64,000 nucleotides of DNA from an uncultured Campylobacter sp. (lineage in GTDB: Bacteria; Campylobacterota; Campylobacteria; Campylobacterales; Campylobacteraceae). The position numbers and the translations under genes were made by a program. The notes below the pieces were generated by a model. That model had not been told where the DNA came from, searched no databases, and saw only the letters and a program-made list of their open reading frames with translations. Shown here in pieces: positions 42,392 through 51,448 of this stretch. Within the stretch, counting starts at the first letter, position 1, and every line of letters starts with the position of its first letter. The DNA lies in assembly GCF_938041645.1 (NCBI RefSeq), contig NZ_CALIST010000033.1, forward strand, positions 23,122-87,121, read 5' to 3'.

Positions 42392-42991
42392 ATGCTTTCT
42401 AATATCGTAAATTTTATCGTAGAATTTGTCGCGGGCTGGGGATACCTTGGCATTTTTGTGATGATGTTTTTAGAAAGCAGCTTCTTTCCTTTCCCAAGTG
42501 AAGTAGTGATGATCCCTGCGGGCTATCTAGTCTCAAAATCGCAGATGAGCTTTGTTGCGGCATTTGTTTGTGGGCTTGGCGGCAGCATCACCGGTGCGCT
42601 GTTTAATTACTATCTATGCTACTTTTTTGGACGTAAGATTATCGCTAAATACGGCAAATACGTAGGCATCACCGAGGAGAAATTTGCAAAATTCGAAGCA
42701 TTTTTTAACCGTCATGGCGAAATTTCAACGTTTAACTGCCGCCTAATCCCAGGCATTCGTCAATACATCAGCCTTCCTGCGGGCCTTGCAAAGATGAATG
42801 TCGCGCGCTTCGTGCTATTTACCGGGCTTGGAGCTGCGATTTGGACATTAATACTGATGAGCTTAGGATATTTCATCGGCGAAAACGAGGAGCTAATCAA
42901 GCAAGATCTGCATCTAATTACGATCGCTCTGTTCGCCGTCGTCATTATAATCTCGCTCCTATATATTTATTTTATAAAACGCAAAAAATAG
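42392..42991 (+). CDS. DedA-family membrane protein
   Basis: A DedA/SNARE-associated (VTT-fold) inner-membrane protein; relatives flip phospholipids or undecaprenyl phosphate and affect membrane potential. The start is the ATG at 42392 (MLSNIVNFIVEFVAGWGYLG) behind AAGGA, giving 199 residues. Family motifs are FLESSFFPFPSEVVMIPAGYL, the re-entrant GGSITGALFNYYLCYFFGR, and RLIPGIRQYISLPAGLAKM with the key arginines. The C-terminus is basic (IKRKK). Specific lipid unknown. Confidence 0.9.
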   Translation: MLSNIVNFIVEFVAGWGYLGIFVMMFLESSFFPFPSEVVMIPAGYLVSKSQMSFVAAFVCGLGGSITGALFNYYLCYFFGRKIIAKYGKYVGITEEKFAKFEAFFNRHGEISTFNCRLIPGIRQYISLPAGLAKMNVARFVLFTGLGAAIWTLILMSLGYFIGENEELIKQDLHLITIALFAVVIIISLLYIYFIKRKK

Positions 42992-43306
42992 CTCCACTCT
43001 AGTAAATACAAATACAATAAAAAATTCCATTTTGCCGCCTTTAACTTCAAATTTTTCAAATTATAATTTAAGCTAAATAAGAATTTTTATAATTCCACTT
43101 TCATAATCCGCGTGCGATACGATATTTCTATTAAAGTGCAATTATGCCTTAGTAGCGAATTCCAAAATATTTTTTAAGTAAAATTCTATTTAAAGCCTTA
43201 AACAATCGCACTAATTTCTAAATTTTAATTTTTCGTTACGTTTTAAGCTACTTTTAATACTAAAAGCTTTAAAATTCCATTAACAATTTCAACGAAAGGA
43301 CTTATT
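42992..43306. other. AT-rich upstream region of aspA
   Basis: 315 nt, noticeably more A+T-rich than the surroundings, with runs of A and T but few perfect AAATTT palindromes. It probably carries the aspA promoter and any fumarate/oxygen-responsive sites, but I see no confident -10 box. Confidence 0.35.
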
Positions 43307-44713
43307 ATGGCAAAGACCAGAAAAGAACACGATTTCATCGGTGAATTAGAAATTTCCGACGATTTTTACTACGGTGTGCAAACATTTAGGGCACTAGAGA
43401 ACTTCCACCTAAGCGGACGAGCACTCAAAGACTATCCGTTTTTTATCAAAGCATTTGCACAAATCAAAAAAGCAGCTGCGCTAGCCAATAAAGAGGTCGG
43501 AGTCCTAGACGCGCAAAAAGCCGATGCGATTGCAAAAGCTTGCGACAGGCTCATCGCAGGAGAGTTCAGAGATCAATTCGTAGTCGATATGATCCAAGGC
43601 GGCGCCGGAACTTCGACGAATATGAATACCAACGAAGTCATTACCAATATAGCTTTGGAGAGTATGGGACATAAAAAGGGCGAATACCAATACCTCCATC
43701 CAAACGACCACACAAATTTGGGTCAAAGCACCAACGATACCTACCCTAGCTCGATCAAAGTCGCCGCTTACGCCAAGCTAACCGATCTATTAAAAGCTAT
43801 GGAAAATTTGAAAAAAGAGCTTGAAGTTAAAGCCAAAGAATACAAAGATGTCATCAAAATGGGAAGGACGGAGCTTGAGGACGCCGTTCCTACTACTCTT
43901 GGAAACACTTTCAACGCTTTTGCTACCTACATCAAAACCGATATCGCGCTTATCAAAGCTGCTAGAGAGTCGATGACTTACCTAAATATGGGCGCTACGG
44001 CGATCGGCACAGGTATCAACTGCCATCCTGATTACAAAAACGTAGTCGAGAAAAAACTGGGTGAAATCACCGGCGTTAAATTTAAAGCCGCAGAGGATTT
44101 CATCGCCGCTACACAAGACACCGCGGACTTCGTTCACGTTAGTGGCGCGTTAAAAACAGCAGCCGTCCGCCTAAGTAAAATCGCAAACGACCTACGTCTT
44201 ATGAACTCCGGTCCTAGATGCGGACTAGGTGAAATCGAGCTTCCTAAGATGCAACCGGGCAGCTCCATCATGCCGGGCAAAGTAAATCCGGTCATCGCCG
44301 AGGTCGTAGGCGAGGCTTGCTACGAGGTTATCGGCAACGACGTTACGATTATGCTTTGCTCAGAGCGCGGAGAATTTGAGCTAAATGCATTTGAGCCTGG
44401 CATCGCATATGCGTTATTTAACTCGATTGTGCTTTTGGAAAATGCGATGAATACACTAGCTGAAAAAGCTATCAAACATCTAAAAGCAAACCCTGAAGCT
44501 TGCCTAAAATCGGTGCTAAATTCCGTTGGTATCGTTACTGCATTCAATCCATATATCGGTTACGAAAAATCCGCAAGTATCGCCAAAGAGGCGCTTCAGA
44601 CCGGAAAATCCGTCGGCGAAATCTGCTTAGAGCGCGGATATTTGAAAAAAGAGGAGATCGATAAGATCCTAGAGCCTAAATCTATGCTCAACCCACATAT
44701 GAGCAAAAAATAG
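43307..44713 (+). CDS. aspA: Aspartate ammonia-lyase
   Basis: Converts L-aspartate to fumarate and ammonia, feeding fumarate respiration and the TCA cycle. The 468-residue product has the superfamily signature GSSIMPGKVNP (about 318-328), the GGAGTSTNMNTNEVI block (about 99-113), the substrate loop NDHTNLGQSTNDTYPSSIK, and GRTELEDAVPTTLG. AAAGGA precedes the ATG. It is followed by a dcu-type transporter, as in C. jejuni, where aspartase and DcuA support growth on aspartate. Confidence 0.96.
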   Translation: MAKTRKEHDFIGELEISDDFYYGVQTFRALENFHLSGRALKDYPFFIKAFAQIKKAAALANKEVGVLDAQKADAIAKACDRLIAGEFRDQFVVDMIQGGAGTSTNMNTNEVITNIALESMGHKKGEYQYLHPNDHTNLGQSTNDTYPSSIKVAAYAKLTDLLKAMENLKKELEVKAKEYKDVIKMGRTELEDAVPTTLGNTFNAFATYIKTDIALIKAARESMTYLNMGATAIGTGINCHPDYKNVVEKKLGEITGVKFKAAEDFIAATQDTADFVHVSGALKTAAVRLSKIANDLRLMNSGPRCGLGEIELPKMQPGSSIMPGKVNPVIAEVVGEACYEVIGNDVTIMLCSERGEFELNAFEPGIAYALFNSIVLLENAMNTLAEKAIKHLKANPEACLKSVLNSVGIVTAFNPYIGYEKSASIAKEALQTGKSVGEICLERGYLKKEEIDKILEPKSMLNPHMSKK

Positions 44714-44731
44714 TTCCAAACTAGGTGCGGC

Positions 44732-44770
44732 GCGGAATTTCGTCGGTTAATTTAATAGGCGAAATTCCGC
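44732..44770 (+). terminator. Hairpin between aspA and dcuA
   Basis: Perfect 11-bp stem GCGGAATTTCG/CGAAATTCCGC with a 17-nt loop, no T-run. It may reduce transcription into dcuA or protect the aspA 3' end. The remaining intercistronic DNA has several AGAATTCC-like words. Confidence 0.5.
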
Positions 44771-44999
44771 AAAGTAGAATTCTAAATAGATAAAATTGAT
44801 CGTGCAGAATTCCGTAGATGCAGAATTTCATCAAGTTAGATTTAGCTTCCGTGGAGTAAAATTCCACTTGCGAAATTTTAGGATAAAATTCCGCATAGAA
44901 TTCCGACCACTGAATTATAAAGATAATTCGGATTTTACCTGCTGAAATCTTTAGAATTCTGCGCGCCGTTAAAAAAATTACTTTATAAGGAGTTTTGCA

Positions 45000-46343
45000 A
45001 TGGACTTTATGGTGATATTGCAATTTATCGTGTTGCTCGGCGGCATCTACCTAGGCGTTAAGCTAGGCGGCATGGGCGTCGGTTATGCAGGCGGTTTGGG
45101 CGTTGTCGTCCTAGCCATTTTGGGTATGAAGGTCGATATGAAGGATATCCCGATTGACGTTATCCTAATTATCGCATCGGTAATCTCCGCGATTACGGCG
45201 CTGCAAGTCGCAGGTGGACTTGATTATCTGGTTCAGGTGGCATCTAAAATTTTAAGGAAAAATCCTAAGCAGATCAACTTCCTAGCGCCTATCGTTACCT
45301 ATCTACTTACGATACTTGCGGGCACCGGACATACTGCGTTTTCTATGATCCCGGTTATCGTAGAGGTCGCAAAGACGCAGAATATCAAGCCTTCCGCTCC
45401 TCTTGCGCTTTCGGTCGTTTCGTCTCAGGTAGCGATCACTGCGAGCCCTATTTCGGCGGCATTCGTCGCTATGAGCGGTCTGTGCGAGAAGCTAGGCGTT
45501 AGCTATCCTAAGCTTTTGTTTATCTGCATCTCTACTACCTTCGTAGCTATGATAATCACGGCTTTCATCGTAAATAAATTCTACGATCTTGATCTTTCAA
45601 AAGACCCTGTTTACAAAGAGAGACTTTCAAAAGGTCTTGTAGCCGAGATCAAAGCCGAGGAGTATAAAGAGCCGAAACCTTATGCGAAAAGATCGGTTGC
45701 GATATTTGCTATCGGCGTTTTGATCGTCGTTTGCTATGCACTTGCGATCTCAAAGAGCGTCGGCTTGGTAGAAAAACCGATCCTTTCAAGAGATAGCGCG
45801 ATCATCAGCTTTATGCTAACTATCGGCTTCCTTATCGCTGTTTTGTGCAAGATCGATACAGGCAAACTGCTCTCTACCAGCACTTTCCAAAGCGGTATGA
45901 ATGCATGCATCTGCGTCATCGGTATAGCATGGCTCGGTACTACTTTCGTAAACGGTCACATCGACAGCATCAAAGAGGTAGCTAAAAACGTCGTCACGCA
46001 GTATCCTTTCGTGCTAGCTATCGCGCTATACTTCCTAAGCTGCTTGCTATACTCGCAGGCTGCGACTACGAAGGTCATGATGCCTGCCGTTGCCGCCGCG
46101 CTTGGAATGAGCAGCCCTGAGAATTCCGGTCAAATTTGGATCTTGGTCGCATCGTTCGCAGCCGTTTCAGGCTTGTTCGTGCTCCCTACCTATCCTACGA
46201 CGCTCGGCGCGATCGCAATGGACGATACCGGAACGACTAGAGTCGGTAAATTTGTATTTAACCACTCATTCTTCCTTCCGGGAACCATTATGGTTGCGCT
46301 TTCGGTCGCTCTAGGATTTTTAGTAGCTCCTGCGCTAATCTAA
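45000..46343 (+). CDS. dcuA: Anaerobic C4-dicarboxylate transporter, Dcu family
   Basis: A 447-residue inner-membrane transporter of the DcuA/DcuB family exchanging aspartate, fumarate and succinate. It has about ten hydrophobic segments. Conserved blocks are KLGGMGVGYAGGLGV, TALQVAGGLDYLVQVASKIL, FLAPIVTYLLTILAGTGHTA, SSQVAITASPISAAFVAMSG, FVLPTYPTTLGAIAMDDTG and KFVFNHSFFLPG. The ITASPISAA and GLDYLV segments are closer to E. coli DcuA than DcuB. An AAGGAG ribosome-binding site precedes the ATG. Pairing with aspA suggests aspartate/succinate exchange. Confidence 0.9.
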   Translation: MDFMVILQFIVLLGGIYLGVKLGGMGVGYAGGLGVVVLAILGMKVDMKDIPIDVILIIASVISAITALQVAGGLDYLVQVASKILRKNPKQINFLAPIVTYLLTILAGTGHTAFSMIPVIVEVAKTQNIKPSAPLALSVVSSQVAITASPISAAFVAMSGLCEKLGVSYPKLLFICISTTFVAMIITAFIVNKFYDLDLSKDPVYKERLSKGLVAEIKAEEYKEPKPYAKRSVAIFAIGVLIVVCYALAISKSVGLVEKPILSRDSAIISFMLTIGFLIAVLCKIDTGKLLSTSTFQSGMNACICVIGIAWLGTTFVNGHIDSIKEVAKNVVTQYPFVLAIALYFLSCLLYSQAATTKVMMPAVAAALGMSSPENSGQIWILVASFAAVSGLFVLPTYPTTLGAIAMDDTGTTRVGKFVFNHSFFLPGTIMVALSVALGFLVAPALI

Positions 46344-46362
46344 GATTAGTATTCCTTTCATT

Positions 46363-46388
46363 TGCGCCGAATTTTTCGGCGCATTTTT
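46363..46388 (+). terminator. Rho-independent terminator after dcuA
   Basis: TGCGCCGAA and TTCGGCGCA form a 9-bp stem with a 3-nt loop, directly followed by TTTTT. Confidence 0.88.
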
Positions 46389-46593
46389 CATACCATTTAA
46401 AATTTTTAATACAATCTAATAGATAAAATTCTATCGATTTTGGGGTCTGCCATATTTGCTTATAAATTTAACTTCTAATCGCATGCAAAAAACTACAAGT
46501 CTTCCGGTAGTATTTGAGTGGAAGTAAAATTTTATTTGAAATTTCATATCCATATTATGCTAGATGATAAATCAAAATTTCAGCCAAAAAACA

Positions 46594-46599
46594 TATAAT
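46594..46599 (+). promoter_or_regulatory. -10 box for the 46627 reductase
   Basis: TATAAT in ACATATAATGTAAG lies 27 nt before the start codon. Confidence 0.55.
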
Positions 46600-46626
46600 G
46601 TAAGAAATTTAAAACAAGGATAAAAT

Positions 46627-47154
46627 ATGAAAAATCTCATCATCATCGCTCATCCCGATATGGCAAGCTCACACGCAAACAAGGCGTGGCGCGAGGTAGC
46701 CAAAAAGCAAGCGGATAAATTTGATATTCACGAAATTTACGCCGCTTATCCTAACGGCAAAATAAACGTAGCGCGCGAGCAGGGGTTACTTTTGAGCCAC
46801 GATAAAATTATCATTCAGTTTCCACTTTATTGGTACAGCTATCCGCCGCTTTTAAAGCGATGGTTCGACGATGTATTTGCCTACGGCTGGGCTTACGGCA
46901 GCACCGGCGACAAGCTAAAAGGTAAAGAATTCGCCCTAGCGATCACTATCGGCGACGAGCGAAACAACTATAAAAAAGACGGCACGATCGGATTTGACAT
47001 AGAAGAAGTTATCACGCCTTTTAAATGCGCGATGAATTTTACAGGCGCCAAGCTGCTGCCGTGCCACTTTGGCTATGGATTTTCATTTCATCCAGATAGC
47101 GAATATATCGCAAAAAGTGCAGAAAAATACGAAGAATTTTTAGCAAAATTTTAA
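46627..47154 (+). CDS. NAD(P)H-dependent oxidoreductase, flavodoxin-like
   Basis: A 175-residue flavodoxin-fold quinone reductase of the KefF/YwrO group. Blocks are LIIIAHPDMASSHANKAW (the FMN phosphate loop), IIIQFPLYWYSYPPLLKRWFDDVFAYGWAYG and GKEFALAITIGDERNNY. It is cytoplasmic with its own -10 box and AAGGA ribosome-binding site. It is a second, distinct quinone reductase in the window, different from the MdaB-like one near 22.5 kb. Possible role in redox defence; substrate unknown. Confidence 0.88.
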   Translation: MKNLIIIAHPDMASSHANKAWREVAKKQADKFDIHEIYAAYPNGKINVAREQGLLLSHDKIIIQFPLYWYSYPPLLKRWFDDVFAYGWAYGSTGDKLKGKEFALAITIGDERNNYKKDGTIGFDIEEVITPFKCAMNFTGAKLLPCHFGYGFSFHPDSEYIAKSAEKYEEFLAKF

Positions 47155-47685
47155 AATTTACAAAGGCAAAATCGCTTTTTTAGTCGCGAAATTTTATTTT
47201 AAAAAGTGGCGGATGAAGATCGTCTCGTTTCATCCGTACTGCTTGGCACGCTTCCTGGATCGCTATTTTTGCGTTGCACACGCAGCTTGCTGAATAATCC
47301 CCCACCCTTTTGATCGTAAAATTTTATTCCCTTCTCCTCTCCCCCTAAATGGGCAAAGTTTACGTTAAAAATTTATACGAAATTTTTCCGTATAGAGCAT
47401 GCTTTAGTGCAGCCATATAAAAATCAATGAGCATAAAATTTTACCTAAAAATTTGCACCCGCTCGCAATAATACTCGTCTTAAATTTCCACAAGGCGCTA
47501 AAAAACTATGCATGCCCACCCGGCTCAAACCCTCCGCTAAATTCATAAAACGCTGCGAACTACGCGTTTACCGCTACTGAGCTGTATATGCTGTCATGAG
47601 CCCGCCAAGCTCATCCTCATCAATGTCAAAACAACAATCACTCATCTTGCTAGAAAGTGCGTCAGCTGGCAGGTATCAAGGAGAG
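47155..47685. other. 530-nt intergenic region, no gene seen
   Basis: Mixed sequence with a pyrimidine-rich stretch (about 47305-47350) and AAATTT words. A Ser-rich short frame at 47596 is antisense to the end of the next gene and is not credible. Confidence 0.4.
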
Positions 47686-48486
47686 TTACTGCGAAAGCGG
47701 TGCAAAATACGATGCCTCCGCGCCGAGCTGCTTAGCGCTTGCTGCTCTGCGCGCGCAAACCCAAGATCCAAAAAGAGATTTAAAGTAAAGTAGCGCCTGC
47801 CACCACTCTGCGACGCGATTTACCCAGATCAAAAACTCATCGCTCGGGTTCTCGTCGTCTAGATGCGCGGGAGTGACGAGCTCAAGCGCAGTCTGCGGGA
47901 TCGTCGTTTTGAACGTCTGTGTTACCCACTGCTGAAATTTCACGTTTGGATGCACGATAAAATCGTCATCCTCGCTGTTTGGCGGCGCGCTAAAATCCTC
48001 ACCCCAGCAGATCTCATCGTATCCGATAGCAAGCAGCCGTAAAAAATCAAGCCCGCTATGAGTCAAAATGCAGGTCATCGTCGAGCCCGAGCCGGAGCCC
48101 ATGTGTACGATCTTCGTCTCGCCCGCATCGTCCAGCCACAGCGCGCACATCGAGCCCTCCGAGCCGCTGCCCGCGAACACGCAAAGCCGCTGCTTGATCT
48201 CCGCGGCAAGCTCGCGATCCTCGCCGTAAAACCAATACCTTAGCTCCTCGTCGCGATTTTTCGGCTCATCCGTGAAAAAGACGATGTCCGTGCCGCCCTT
48301 GCGCTCATCGTCGCTCCAGCTCTGCTGCAGCCTATCTTGCGGGTAGAGATAGCCGCGTCTGCGCCCGCCCGCGTCGTCATAAAAGCCGTTTGCTTCGATC
48401 CACGCATAAAGCGCCTCAAGCTCGCTCGGCACGCGCATACCCTGCGGTAGCGCCTCGCGCAGTTGCGCCAGCAATAAATTTTCCAC
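47686..48486 (-). CDS. SMI1/KNR4-like protein
   Basis: A 266-residue soluble protein that looks like a member of the SMI1/KNR4 superfamily, which includes many bacterial immunity proteins against contact-dependent or secreted toxins. Supporting parts are the N-terminal VPSELEALYAWIEANGFYDD, GYLYPQDRLQQSW, and a central strand-rich region with VFAGSGSEGSMCALWLDD and DFLRLLAIGYDEICW. The start is a GTG with AAGGAG. The last ~20 residues (RRAASAKQLGAEASYFAP) look unlike the rest and may reflect an altered C-terminus. No toxin gene is adjacent. Confidence 0.65.
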   Translation of the reverse strand: MENLLLAQLREALPQGMRVPSELEALYAWIEANGFYDDAGGRRRGYLYPQDRLQQSWSDDERKGGTDIVFFTDEPKNRDEELRYWFYGEDRELAAEIKQRLCVFAGSGSEGSMCALWLDDAGETKIVHMGSGSGSTMTCILTHSGLDFLRLLAIGYDEICWGEDFSAPPNSEDDDFIVHPNVKFQQWVTQTFKTTIPQTALELVTPAHLDDENPSDEFLIWVNRVAEWWQALLYFKSLFGSWVCARRAASAKQLGAEASYFAPLSQ

Positions 48487-48687
48487 GATCGCTCCTTTTG
48501 CTAAATTTGCCGCTCAAATTTTACTTTGTTTCGGATAAATTTTTAAGTTTTATAGCTTTAAGGCTTCTTAAAAATTATTTATCTCACTTCGGATATATCG
48601 GCGATATCGTCATCAAATTTGGTTTATAGCGTCGTTAAAAGTCGAATGCAAATTTCACGCCGTCTGATCGGGCGGGCGAAATTTCGT

Positions 48688-49374
48688 CTAAATTCCAAGC
48701 TCGGCTCTTACGAGCGCTTCATTTTGTGGCGTCAAAAAGCCCGCGATATCCTGCCACATGGAGTGAAAGCCGTATCCGCCCTCTATCATCTCGCTGCGTG
48801 CGGCGTCCAGGCTCCAGCCCTGATAGATCACACGGTACATCGCCACCACAAGCCCCGTGCGATCGGCTCCGTGATAGCAGTGCACGAGCACGGCGCCCTC
48901 CTTTTGGCGCTCGCGAATAGTGCGCAAGACGTCCGCTATCTGCGCGGGCTTTATCTCCCAGCTTTGAAGCGGCTTGTTCGCGAGCCAAAATTGATCCCCA
49001 AATGCCCTTCTATCGCCGCCTCTGCTAAAATGGCGCAGATTTACGATGCTTTTGATACCAAGCTCGTGCAGCTTTGCGGCGTAGCTTCTATCAAGCTGAG
49101 CGCTGCGAAATAGCAGCTCGTCCACGCGGTAGAAATTTTTCGCTTCGTCGATGAGGGTTACTTTTTGCGATGAGTTTGGGTTTGTGCCGCGTGCTGCGGT
49201 ACCTGCGTTTTCAAATCGCGCGTTTTGAAATTTAGCGTCTTTTGCGTCCGCGAGATTTTGTTCCGCGCCGCTCGTTTTTCTAAAATTTATGGAATTCGCT
49301 TCTGTTGCGAGCTCCGCATTTATGCCAGTCGCAAAGAAAAACGCGGTCGCTAATGCAAGGGTTTTAAATTTCAA
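48688..49374 (-). CDS. Exported dual-specificity-type phosphatase
   Basis: A 228-residue secreted protein-tyrosine/dual-specificity phosphatase. The signature loop HCYHGADRTG (CX5R) follows VLVH, and the acidic/aromatic SIVNLRHFSR strand precedes it. The start is a TTG placed 6 nt after AAAGGA; the nearby ATG is out of frame. A signal peptide (LALATAFFFATGINA) is followed by a polar linker of about 45 residues (residues 20-65, Asn/Ala/Lys-rich) resembling the low-complexity inserts in other genes. Substrate unknown; periplasmic inositol-phosphate or protein phosphatases share this fold. Confidence 0.82.
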   Translation of the reverse strand: MKFKTLALATAFFFATGINAELATEANSINFRKTSGAEQNLADAKDAKFQNARFENAGTAARGTNPNSSQKVTLIDEAKNFYRVDELLFRSAQLDRSYAAKLHELGIKSIVNLRHFSRGGDRRAFGDQFWLANKPLQSWEIKPAQIADVLRTIRERQKEGAVLVHCYHGADRTGLVVAMYRVIYQGWSLDAARSEMIEGGYGFHSMWQDIAGFLTPQNEALVRAELGI

Positions 49375-49793
49375 ATTTCATCCTTTAAATTTGGCTAATT
49401 TTTATGATTTTTGTAAAATTTGACGCTCGCAGCTAAAATGCAAAATAGCAAGCACGCATGAATTTAACGCAAATTTGAGCGTCAAGCCCGCCCAAATCGC
49501 CGCTAGATTTCGTCGCAAGCCCGCAAACCGCGCCGTTAAAATCAAAATTTCGTTTTTAAATTTCCCCGTTCCCGCCCTCGGTATCGCTAGATCAGTACGC
49601 GGTAGTTACATTGCGTAGTTATATTGCCCCTGTAAATTTACTGAAAATAAATCGTAAAAGGGGTGCGCCCGTTTCCGCGAGCGCTGCCATAAACCTGCTT
49701 CGCAGGTGAGTTTCGTACTCGCCTCTTGCGATACTTACCCGAAATTTTATTTTTCGCGAAATCCTTTCAAATTTCGCCGCTAAATTTGACGCT
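49375..49793. other. Intergenic region with a small perfect hairpin
   Basis: Contains ACCTGC-TTC-GCAGGT (49693-49707), a 6-bp perfect hairpin within a conserved-looking GC-rich segment (about 49655-49735), and AAATTT words on both sides. No gene. Confidence 0.4.
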
Positions 49794-50249
49794 TTAGTTG
49801 GTCAGATCGGTCTGCCAGTTTGCGCCTTGCAGCGTCGTGTCAAGCTGCCTGATCTGCTTTGCTAGCTCACCTACTTGCTTTTGCAGCGCCGCGACGTCGA
49901 CCGTGCTTAGGATTTTAATCTCGCTGCGAGAATAAACATCCACTTTTTGCGCGGAAGCTTGCACGAAAGTCCGTAGTGCTCCCGCTTTTAGCGTGAGCAC
50001 GTCACGTTTAGCAATTAGCTCGGTTAGGCTCTTGCCGTCCGCTTTTGCGGTGCAGTTGGTTAAATTTATCCGAACGATTAGCCGCTCAAGCTCGCCCGTA
50101 AGCGCGTCTAGCTCGGCTAGCAGCGCCTTTGGCTCTTCGCTCGGTTTCTCGCCTTCTTGCACCTTCGCGTTGTCCGCGAGCCTTGATTTTAGCTGCTCGA
50201 TGCGTTTTTGTATGTCGGCGCGCAGTATCAGCGCCTCGGCTAGTTTCAT
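49794..50249 (-). CDS. DIP1984 family protein
   Basis: A 151-residue, almost fully helical protein matching the DIP1984 family (some members are annotated septicolysin). Characteristic segments are KLAEALILRADIQKRIEQLK at the N-terminus, EELxR-type LERLIVRINLTN, LTELIAKRDVL and the C-terminal YSRSEIKILSTVDVAALQKQ with QLDTTLQGANWQTDL. It is cytoplasmic with no signal peptide. Function unknown. It follows the three-lipoprotein operon by 18 nt on the same strand and has a good AAGGA ribosome-binding site, so it is probably part of the same transcript. Confidence 0.85.
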   Translation of the reverse strand: MKLAEALILRADIQKRIEQLKSRLADNAKVQEGEKPSEEPKALLAELDALTGELERLIVRINLTNCTAKADGKSLTELIAKRDVLTLKAGALRTFVQASAQKVDVYSRSEIKILSTVDVAALQKQVGELAKQIRQLDTTLQGANWQTDLTN

Positions 50250-50267
50250 TTTTGTCCTTTTTAAAAT

Positions 50268-50948
50268 TTATTTGCCGCCACCAAGCTGTCGATCTTGTCC
50301 GTAGTGCGGCGAATACGGGCCGTAGAGCAAGCATTTGTTGCAGTTTTGGCCCAGCAGCATCGCATCTGCGCTCGCAGAGAGCTTGTATCCCGCGTCGGAG
50401 ACGGTATCGCCGATCTGTTTAATAACCGCGGAGATCAGCATGCCTACAAGATCGTTACTACCTCTGCTTGAGTCGTCGCTTACCTGCGCCGAACCCTCCC
50501 AAAGCGTCGCGCCGCTTCTCAAATCCACAAGCTTGGCATTGACCGCTACAACGCTTACGCTATTTAGCAACATATACGAAGTGCCGTATTTGACGACGTC
50601 CATGTATAGCACGGCGTCTGCGCCGAAAATCTGTCTTAGCTTGTGCGCGGAGACGTTTTGGATCTCGCTCGCCTCGTAAATTCCGTTATTTTTGAAGGTC
50701 TCATGCACGAGCGCAGGCGAAAATACGTAATAGCCCGCCTCGCTTAGCGGATAGATCGCGTTGGCAAGCACGGCGGGACCTGCATCCACTTCGGTTGTTT
50801 CGTTTGTCGGCATCAGCACCAAAATCGATCGCGGCTTAGCCTGTTGAAGCGCCGAGTAGTCGTAAATTTCAGGCTCACTTAGAGCGCACGCATTAAAAAA
50901 CAGCGCCACGAATACGCTAAAAATCGCTATTTGAGCTTTATTTTTCAT
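50268..50948 (-). CDS. GNA1162-like (DUF799) lipoprotein
   Basis: A 226-residue lipoprotein of the DUF799/GNA1162 family first described from a meningococcal antigen. The lipobox is FFNAC (Cys21). Conserved features are KPRSILVLMPTNETTEVDA, the NVSAHKLRQIFGADAVLYMDV strand, and VVAVNAKLVDLRSGATLWEGSA, which resembles the CsgG/TolB-N-type fold. The start overlaps the DUF4810 stop by 4 nt (ATGA). Third gene of a CsgG-DUF4810-GNA1162 operon. Likely an outer-membrane-associated complex; role unknown. Confidence 0.88.
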   Translation of the reverse strand: MKNKAQIAIFSVFVALFFNACALSEPEIYDYSALQQAKPRSILVLMPTNETTEVDAGPAVLANAIYPLSEAGYYVFSPALVHETFKNNGIYEASEIQNVSAHKLRQIFGADAVLYMDVVKYGTSYMLLNSVSVVAVNAKLVDLRSGATLWEGSAQVSDDSSRGSNDLVGMLISAVIKQIGDTVSDAGYKLSASADAMLLGQNCNKCLLYGPYSPHYGQDRQLGGGK

Positions 50949-51439
50949 TTTTTAGCCTTTTTATTCGTTTTGCCGCCCTGCTTTGCGGCAGCTTTACCTT
51001 GCTTTGCAGAGGCCGTTTTGGCGGCTTCGCGTCCGCTTGGTCCTTGAGCTTTATCGGCGCCGGGCTTGGTCGCAGCCTCAGCTTTTTTAAGCGCGGTGGG
51101 GTTTGTAACGAAGGTCAAAAACGGCTTTGATTCAGGGAAAGCCTGAGCTTCTTTTTCAAAGTTCTCTCTCGCCCTCGCGCCGTTGCCCGCGCTTAGATAC
51201 AAAAGCCCCAGATGCGAATAAAGCCCAGGCGGGACTTTGAGTCCCTTTTCGTATGCCTTTTGGATAGATTTTTCAAGCGCTTCGATCTGCTCGCCTACGT
51301 CGCCTTCCTGCTTTAGATACTGATAGGTCGAGTCCGTGTAGCTGCCGTCCCAGTAATAAATTTGATTCCGGCTCCCGCCGCCGCAGCCGCAGAAGATCAC
51401 GGCCGCAGCAGCAAGAGCAAGAGCGCTACCTGCTTTCAA
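50945..51439 (-). CDS. DUF4810 lipoprotein
   Basis: A 164-residue lipoprotein (lipobox near VIFCGCG, Cys17 or Cys19) of the DUF4810 family. The body has YYWDGSYTDSTYQYLKQEGD and a TPR-like helical pair (VPPGLYSHLGLLYLSAGNGARARENFEKEAQAFPES is the span). The C-terminal tail (about residues 120-164) is Lys/Ala/Gly-rich, low-complexity and unlike family members. The start is a TTG behind AAGGA. Second gene of the operon. Confidence 0.85.
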   Translation of the reverse strand: MKAGSALALAAAAVIFCGCGGGSRNQIYYWDGSYTDSTYQYLKQEGDVGEQIEALEKSIQKAYEKGLKVPPGLYSHLGLLYLSAGNGARARENFEKEAQAFPESKPFLTFVTNPTALKKAEAATKPGADKAQGPSGREAAKTASAKQGKAAAKQGGKTNKKAKK

Positions 51440-51448
51440 ATTTTATCC

